In this document: positions 8,901-17,900 of the stretch, piece by piece
Numbering within the stretch: the first letter of the stretch is position 1
Layout of the letters: each line of letters opens with the position of its first letter
From: Pseudomonas silvicola
GTDB taxonomy: Bacteria; Pseudomonadota; Gammaproteobacteria; Pseudomonadales; Pseudomonadaceae
NCBI RefSeq assembly: GCF_026651855.1
Contig: NZ_CP093280.1
Coordinates: 4,070,001-4,134,000, forward strand
Length of the DNA stretch: 64,000 nucleotides
Direction: 5' to 3'
Notes under the pieces: generated by a model
Database searches by the model: none
Told to the model about the DNA's origin: nothing
The model's input: only the letters and a program-made list of their open reading frames with translations
Translations under genes and position numbers: made by a program

Positions 8901-11900
8901 GCCCACCTGGGTGGTGCCCAGCACGGTGCCGGTGGCACTGGTCACGGTGACCGTGGCCCCGGCTTCGCCGGTACCGGTGACTTGCAGGCCGCTGCTGGTC
9001 AATGCCAGATTGGCCAATTGCGCCGGCGCGGTGGTGTCATTGGCCACCAGCGTGGTCCCGGCCGAGACGTTGCCGGCCGCATCCGCCTGGCTGACGGTCA
9101 GGGTCTGGCCGTTCAGTTGCGCGGCATTGAGGGTGACGGCAAAGGTGCCGCCCACCACGGTGCCGGTGCCCAGCACCGTGCCAGCGGCGTTGGTGACGGT
9201 CACTGTGGCGCCGGTCTCGCCCAGCCCCGACAGCACCAGGCCCGCGGTATCGAGAGCCAGTACGCTGGGCGCCACCGGGGCGGTGGTGTCCGCGGCCTGC
9301 ACGGTCACCGAGGTAGACGTATTGGCGTAGGCATCGGTCTGAACCGCAGTCAACACTTGACCGTTGGTCTGTGCGGCATTGAGGTTGACGCTGAAGGTAC
9401 CGCCGACGCCGACCACGCCGGTGCCCAGCAGCGCCCCGGTAGCTGATGTGATCGTCACCGTCGCACCCACTTCACCATGGCCGGTCACCAGCAGCCCGGC
9501 ACCCGTGACCGCCAGGCCCGTCAGCGGGTCAGGCGCGGTGGTGTCGGCAGCGATCAGCTCGGTCGGCAGCGAGGCGCCACCGGCCTGGGTACTGGCGGTG
9601 ACCGACAAGGTCTGGCCGTTGGTCTGCGGCGTGGTCAGGGTCAGGTCGAAGATGCCGTTGCTGCCCGTGGTACCGGTGCCCAGCACCGTGCCGGTGGCGC
9701 TGTAGACGGTGATGGTGGTGCCCGCCGCGGCGACACCGTTGAGGGTCACGCCGTCGGCGGCCAGCACCACATCGGTCGGTGCATCGGGTGCCGGGGCGAC
9801 CGGCACGATCAAATCCGCGGAGACCGAGGTGTTGTTGCTGGCATCGGTCTGCACCACGGTGAGCACGGTGTTGACGTCGACGACGGCGGACAGGGTGATC
9901 ACGAAGGTGCCGTTGGCGGCGACGACACCGCTACCTAATGGGGTGCCGTCGGCATCGGTGACCAGTACCGTGGCCCCGACTTCACCACGCCCGGCCAGCA
10001 GGCTGTGGTCGGCGCTGATGCTCAGGTTGGTGACGGCATCGGGTGCCTGGGTGTCGAGCGTGGTGTAGATCAGCGGCGTGGAGGTGTTGGTCGAGGCGTC
10101 GGCGGCGACGATCGACAGTACCTGGCCGTTGATTTGCGCAGGGGTCAGGATCACGGTGTAAATCCCGCCCGCTGTGGCGGTGGCCGTTCCCAACTCGGTG
10201 CCGTCGACGCTCCTGACGGTCACCAGACTGTTGGCCTCGGCGGTACCGGTCAGGGTCACACCATCGACGGACAGGGAAGTGACCGTGGGCACGGCAGGGG
10301 CGGTGATGTCGCTGGCGGTCACCGTCTGGTTGCCAGACAGGTTGCCCGCGACGTCAGTCTGGCTGACGGTGAGCGTCTCGCCGTTGAGTTGCGCACTGCT
10401 CAGCCCCACGCTGAAGTGACCGTCGGCGGCCACGGTGGTGGTGCCCAGTTCAACGCCTGCGGCGCTGCGTACCGTGACAGTGGCATTGGCTTCGCCAAGC
10501 CCGGTGACGGTCAGGCCACTGGGGCTGACGGCCAAGGCGGTGACGTCGGCAGGCGCGGTGGTGTCGCCCGCCTGGTACACCAGAGGCAGGCTGTGGTTGC
10601 CAGCGGTATCCGTCTGCACCAGGGTCAATAGCTCGCCGTTCACCTGGGCGCTGCTCAAGGGCGTGCTGTAGGTGCCGTCGGCGGCGACGGTCACGGTAGC
10701 AAGCACGCCACCGGTGGCCGTGGTGACCACCAGGGTCGCACCGGCTTCGCCAGTGCCGGTCAGGGTCAGGCCATCGGCACTGAGCGCAGTGACCGTCGGT
10801 GCGGTGGGCGCGGTGACGTCGCTGGCCACCAGGTTGGCGGTGACGGAAGGATTGCCGGCGGCGTCCTGTTGCACCACCGACAGTTGTTCACCGTTGAGCT
10901 GAGCGGCGTTCAGGGTCAGGGTGAACTGACCATTGGCGTCGACCGTGCCTGTGCCCAGCGTGGTGCCGGCGGCGTTGGTGACCGTGACGCTGGCTCCGGC
11001 CTCACCGGCACCACTGAGCACCAGGCCAGTGGCGTCCAGTGCCAGCCCGGTGACGGCGGCGGGTGCTGTGATGTCCGGGGCGATCTGGGTAGCGGTGGCC
11101 GAGGTGTTGCCGGCTGCGTCGGTCAGGGTCACCCACACGGTCTGGCCATTGGTCTGGGCCGTATCCAGGGTAATCAGGAAATGCCCGGAGCTGTCGACGG
11201 TCCCTGTGCCGACTTGAGTGTTGTCAGCCAGGATGATGCGCACGGCCGTGCCTGCCTCGCCCACGCCACTGAGTACCGTCCCGCTGGCATTGAATTGCAG
11301 CTGCGTGGCCAGGTCGGGTGGGGTCAGATCCGGCGCGTTCACCACCACCGGGGTGCTGACGTTGCCGGGTGGGTCGGCTTGCTGCACGGTCAGCGCCTGG
11401 CCGTTGATTTGTGGGGTGCTCAAGCTGACGCGGAAGGTGCCGTCGGCCAGCACCACGGCGGTACCCAACACCAGCCCTGCCGGGTCTTTCACGGTGACGG
11501 TGGCGCCGGCTTCGCCGGTACCGGTGACCAGAGCGCCAGCGGCGTTGATGGCCACATCGGCCAGTGGGTCAGGGGCAGTGAAGTCAGGGGTGGTCAGGGT
11601 GGCGGTGGGCGACACGTTGCCCGCTGCGTCGGCCTGTACCAGTGTCAGCACTTCGGCGTTGGTCAGCGGCGTGGCGAGCACCAGCGTGAAGGTGCCGGTG
11701 GCCCCTACGGTTGCGGTGCCAAGCGGTACGCCGAGGCTATCGCTGACCGTGACGATCGCGCCAGCTTCACCGTGGCCTGTGAGGGTAGCGCCATCGCTGG
11801 CGATGGCCAGTTGGGTGAGCGCCGAGGGCGCGGTGGTGTCCACCGACGTCAGGTCGGTGGCCGCCGAGGTGTTGCCAGCAGCATCGGTGAGGGTCACGGC

Positions 11901-14900
11901 CAGTTGCTGGCCGTTGGCCTGAGGCGTGTTGAGGGTGATCTGGAAGCTGCCGTCCACGTTCACGGTGCCGGTGCCCAGCAGGTCGCCGGCAGCGTTGACC
12001 ACCTTGACCGTGGTGCCTGCCTCGCCGGTACCGGAAAGCAGCAGGTCGCCGGCAGCGTTGACCACCTTGACCGTGGTGCCTGCCTCGCCGGTACCGGAAA
12101 GCAGCAGGCCGTTGCTGCTGACCGTGAGGCCGGTGGGTGCGTCGGGGGCGATCAGATCCGGTGCGGTCAGGTTGACGCTGGGCGATTCGTTGCCCGCGGC
12201 GTCGGTCTGGCTCAGGCTCAAGAGTTGGCCGTTGGTCTGCGCCGTGTTCAGGGTGACGCTGAAGGTGCCATTGGCGCCCACCACGGCGGTACCCAGTTCG
12301 ACACCGCCCTGGCCCAGTACGGTGACCGTCGCACCGGCTTCGCCATGCCCGGTGAGGGCAGTGCCGTTCGCGGCCAGGTGCAGGTCGCTGAGGGCGGTTG
12401 GCGCGGTGACGTCGGCGGCGATGAGGCCGGTGGGCAGCGAGTTGATGCCGTCGCTGGAAGTGGCCGTGGCCGATAGCTGTTCGCCGTTGAGCTGGGCGCT
12501 GGTCAAGGTGATGCTGAAGGTGCCATCGCTGGCCACTTGGGCGGTGCCCAGCAAGGTGCCGGCGGCGTTGTGCACGCTGACGCTGCTGCCGGCGGTGGCA
12601 TTGCCGGTCAGGCTCAGGCCGTCGGCGCTGAGCACCAGGTTGGTGGGGGCCGGTTCGGCAAGGCTGCCGGGGGCGGTCACGTTGGCGGCGCCGGAGGCAT
12701 TGCCGGCCGCGTCGGTCTGCACCACGCTCAGGGTGCTGCCGGCGGCCGCGGCAGGCGCCAGCGTCAGGCTGAAGCTGCCGTTGCTGGCCACGGTGCCGGT
12801 GCCCAGCAGCGTGCCGCTGGCGTCGCGCACGGTGACGGTGGCACCGACTTCGCCCTGGCCAGCCACGGTGGCACCGTCGGCGGCCACCGCGAGGTTGGTC
12901 ACCGCCAGTGGCGCGGTGGTGTCCGCCGCCGTATAGCTGGCGGCCGTGGAGACGTTGCCTGCGGCGTCCGTGGCGGTCACCGACAGCGCCTGGCCGTTGG
13001 TCTGGGCGCTGTTCAGGGTCAGTTGGAAGGTGCCGTTGGCCGCGGCGGTGGCGGTGCCCAGCACGGCCCCCTGGGCGTTGCTGACGGTCACGGTGCTGCC
13101 GGCCTCGGCATGGCCGGTCAGTTGCAGGCCTGCGCTGTTGAGGGCGAGGTCCGTGGGGCTGTCGGGCGCTGTCAGGTCTTGTGCGGTCACGGTGACAGCG
13201 GTGGAGACGTTGCCCGGTGGATCTTCCTGCGTCACGGTCAACACTTGCGCGTTGAGCTGCGGGGTATCGAGGGTCAGGGTGAAGGCGCCATTGCTGGCCA
13301 CCAGGCCGGTGCCCAGCAAGGTGCCGTCGGCGCTGCGCACGCTGACCGTGGCGTTGGGTTCGCCGTGGCCGGTCACGGTGATGCCGTCGGCGTTGACGGC
13401 CACCTGGGTCAGCGCGGCGGGCGGGGTGATGTCCGGTGCGGTCAGGGTCGCCGAAGGTGAGGCATTGCCCGCCGCATCGGTCTGGTAGATATCCAGGGTC
13501 TGGCCATTGCTCGGGGCTGGGGCCAGGGCGACCGAGAAGGTGCCATTGGCGGCCACGGTCGCGGTGCCCAGCAGCGTGCCGCTGGCGTCGCGCACGGTGA
13601 CGGTGGCACCGACTTCGCCCTGGCCAGCCACGGTGGCACCGTCGGCGGCCACCGCGAGGTTGGTCACCGCCAGTGGCGCGGTGGTGTCCGCCGCCGTATA
13701 GCTGGCGGCCGTGGAGACGTTGCCTGCGGCGTCCGTGGCGGTCACCGACAGCGCCTGGCCGTTGGTCTGGGCGCTGTTCAGGGTCAGTTGGAAGGTGCCG
13801 TTGGCCGCGGCGGTGGCGGTGCCCAGCACGGCCCCCTGGGCGTTGCTGACGGTCACGGTGCTGCCGGCCTCGGCATGGCCGGTCAGTTGCAGGCCTGCGC
13901 TGTTGAGGGCGAGGTCCGTGGGGCTGTCGGGCGCTGTCAGGTCTTGTGCGGTCACGGTGACAGCGGTGGAGACGTTGCCTGCGGCGTCCGTGGCGGTCAC
14001 CGACAGCGCCTGGCCGTTGGTCTGGGCGCTGTTCAGGGTCAGTTGGAAGGTGCCGTTGGCCGCGGCGGTGGCGGTGCCCAGCACGGTGCCTGCGCTGTCC
14101 AGGGCCGTGACGGTAGCGCCTGCCTCGCCCTTGCCGGTGAGGGTAGTGCCGGTGCTGTTGACGGCGACGTCGGTCGGGGCATCGGGGGCCGTGCTGTCAC
14201 TGGCGACCACGGTGGTGGGCACTGACGTGTGGTTGGCGCTGTCCGTGGCGGTCACGTGCAGCACCTGGGCATTGAGCTGTGCCGTGGCGAAGCGGATGCT
14301 GAAGCGCCCCAGGCTGTTGACCGTGGTGGTCCCCAGGTTGGTGCCGGCGCTGTCCACCACCGTGATGGTGCTACCAGCGGTGCCGGCGCCGGTCAGGGTG
14401 GTGCCGTCGCTGCTCAAGGCGAGGTCGCTGGGCGCGGCCACCTGAGTGCCGTCCGGGCCAGCCACGTCCACGGGGTTGGAGCTGTTGTTGGCGGCGTCGG
14501 TGCTGACCACGTTGAGGGTGCTGCCATTGCTGGCCGCGGTGGTCAAGGTAATCACGAACACGCCGTCGCTGCCCACGGTGCCGCTGCCCAGCACGGTGGA
14601 GCCTTCGCGCACGGTGATGGTGCTGCCGGCTTCGCCGGTGCCCGACACCTGGGTGCCATCGGGGCTGACGGCCAGGTTGGTGACATCCTGGGGCGCGGTG
14701 GTGTCCGGCGCGCTGACGGCACCGGGCAGGGAGGTATTGTTGCTGGCGTCGGTCGCCGTCACCTGCAGCGCCTGGGCATTGGTTTGCGCGACGTTCAAGG
14801 TGACGCTGAACACGCCATTGCCATCGGCGCTGGCCTCGCCCAGCAGGGTGCCGTCGGCGGCACGAACCTGGATGCTGCTGTTGGCCTCGGCGGTGCCGGT

Positions 14901-17900
14901 GACGGTCAGGCCATCCGTGCTGACGGCCAGGTCAGTGGGGGCTGCGGGCGCGGTCAGGTCCGGGGCGGTCACAGTGGTGACGGCCGATGGGTTCTGCGCC
15001 GTGTCGAGCTGGTTGACGCTCAGCACTTCACCGTTGAGCTGCGCCGGGGTCAGGGTGACGGTGAAGGCGCCGTTGCCGGCGACCACGGCGCTGCCCAGCA
15101 GGGTGCCGTCGCTGGCACGTACATACACGGTGTCGCCGGCTTCGCCGGTACCGGTCACGGTGGCGCCGTTGCCGCTGATGGCCAGGCTGCCTACCTGTGC
15201 CGGTGGGGTGTTGTCGGCGGCGGTCAGGCTGGCGTCGGCCGAGGTGTTGTTGCTGGCGTCGGACTGGTTGACCCGCAGCACCTGGCCATCGGCCTGGGCG
15301 CTGTTAAGTGCCACGGTGAAGGTGCCGCCGGTGCTGACGATGTCGCTGCCCAGCAAGGTGCCGTCGCGGCTGTATACATGCACGGTAGCGCCGGGTTCGC
15401 CGGTGCCGCTGAGCGCATCGCCGGCGCCATTCAGGCTCAGGTTGGCAGGTGCGTCAGGTGCTTGAATATCGGGCGCGGTCAGGTCAGTGCCGGGGCTGGC
15501 ATTACCCGCCGCATCGGTTTGCAGCGCGGTCAAGGCCTGGCCGTTGATCTGCGCCGGGCTGAGGGTGACTTCGAAGGTACCGTTGCTGCCGACCACTGCC
15601 GAGCCGATGCTGTTGCCATCGGCATCACGCACGGTGACCGTGGCGCCCACTTCACCGTGGCCGCTGACCAGGGTGCCGTTGGCGGAGATGTCGACGTTGG
15701 TCAGGCCGCTGGGCGCCACCAGGTCGGGGGCGGTGACCTGCGCGGGTGTGGACGGGTTGCCGGCGGCGTCGACCAGTACGACCTGCAGTACTTCAGCGTC
15801 GATTTGCGCTGGGGCCAGGGTGACACTGAAATGCCCGGTGCCGTCCACGGTCGCGGTGCCCAGTACGGTGCCAGAGGGGTCGCGCACGGTCACCGTGGCG
15901 CCGATTTCACCGCTGCCGGTCAGCACGTTGCCGCTGGCATTGACCGCCAGGTCGGTGGCCGCGTTGGGCGCCAGGGTGTCGGGGGCGATGAAGGTGACCG
16001 GGCCGGCGCCATTGCCGACCGCGTCGGTGGCGGCCACCAGCAGGGTCTGGCCGTTGTTCTGAGCGCTGCTGAGGGTGACGCTGAAGGTACCGTCGGCCGC
16101 GACGATGGCGGTGCCCAGGGCATTGCCGTTGGCATCGGTGACGGTGATGTGCGCGCCTGCCTCGCCGTTGCCGGTCAGCACCGTGCCGGCCACGTTCAGC
16201 GCCAGTCCGCCGGGTTGCAGCGGGCCGTCCAGGTCAGGGGCGGTGATGGCGGTGGCCGGCGAGGGGTTGCCCGCCGCGTCGGTGAGGGTCACTTGCAGCG
16301 CCTGGCCGTCCACCTGGGCGCTGGCCAGGGTGACAGCGAAGCTGCCACTGGCCGAGACCACCGCGGTACCCAGGACATTACCGTTGGCATCGGTGACGCT
16401 GACCGTAGCGCCCACTTCGCCACGGCCAGTCAACAGCAGGCCGTTGGCGTTGACGACAAGGTCGGTGGCGGCGGTCGGGCCGGTGATGTCGGGCGCTGTC
16501 ACCGGAACGGTCACCGAGCTTTCGCCGTTGCCGTCGATGGCCGTGACGTCCAGCACTTCGCCATTGGCCTGTGCGGGAGTGAGGGTAATGGTGAATTCGC
16601 CATTGCTGGCGACCACGGCCGAGCCCAGCAGGTTGCCACTGCCGTCACGCACCTCGACGAGGTTGCCGGCGGTGGCGCTACCGGTTACCTGGCTGCCGTC
16701 GGCGTTGACCACCAGGGCCGATGGTGTGCCGGGGCCATCGGCATCCGGGGCCAGCACGGTGATGGCAGGCGAGGTATTGCCCTGGGCGTCGGCCTGGACC
16801 ACCCTGACCGTGTCGCCCTGGGTCACGCCGGGTGCCAGGGTGATTTCGAAGGTGCCGTTGGCGCCGACTGTGCCGGTGCCGATGAGGGTACCCGCGGCAT
16901 TGGTGATGCTGACCGTGGCGCCGACCTCGCCCTGGCCGGACAGCGCTACGCCGTCAGCACTGATGACCACATTGGTGACCGGGTCGGGCGCGGTGGTATC
17001 ACCGGCCTGCAGGGCTACCGGTGCACTGCTGTTGCCGGCGGCGTCAGTGGCGGTGACGTCCAGGTGTTCGCCGTTGGTCTGGGCGCTGTCCAGGGTCAGG
17101 CTGAAAGTACCGTCCTGGGCGGCGCGGGCAGCACCGATCACTTGGCCGTTGGCATCATGCACCAGCACCCGGGCGCCGGGCTCGGTGGTACCGGTCAGCG
17201 TCAGGCCGTCGGCGGACAGCACCAGGTTGGCCGGTTGTGCAGGCGGTTGAATGTCGGGGGCTGTCAGGGCCACGTTGGCCGAGACGTTGCCGGCAGCATC
17301 GGTGAGGGTGATCTGCAGCACCTGGCCGTTGTCCTGGGCCGGGCTGATGCTGACGCTGAATAACCCGTCGGGGCCGACCACGGCGGTACCCAGCACCGTG
17401 CCATTGGCGTCGATGATGGTGGCGGTGCTGCCGGCCTCGCCATGGCCGCTGACCAAGGTGCCGCTGCCACTGATCGCCACATCCGTGGGCGCGTCGGGCG
17501 GGGTGGTGTCGGGGTTGCCGATGTCGGGTGCCACTGCCGTGGCGGGGCTGGAGGTGTTGCCGGCCGCGTCCGTGGCACTGATGTTGAGGGTTTGGCCATC
17601 GGTCTGGGCCGGGCTCAACGTGAGGGTGAAGGTACCGTCGGCAGCGGCGACGGCAGTGCCCAGCACGCTGCCATCGGCGGCGCGCACGGTCACGGTGGAG
17701 CCTGCCTCGGCGGTGCCGGTCAGTTGGCTGCCGTCGGCGCTGACGGCCAGGTTGCCGGGGGCGTCGGGGGCGGTGGTGTCGGCGGCGGTCACGGTGCCGG
17801 ACGCAGAGGCGTTGCCGGCGGCATCGGTGGCGTTGACGGTCAGGGTCTGGCCGTTGGCCTGTGGCTGGCTCAGGGTCAGGGTGAACGTGCCGTCGGCGGC

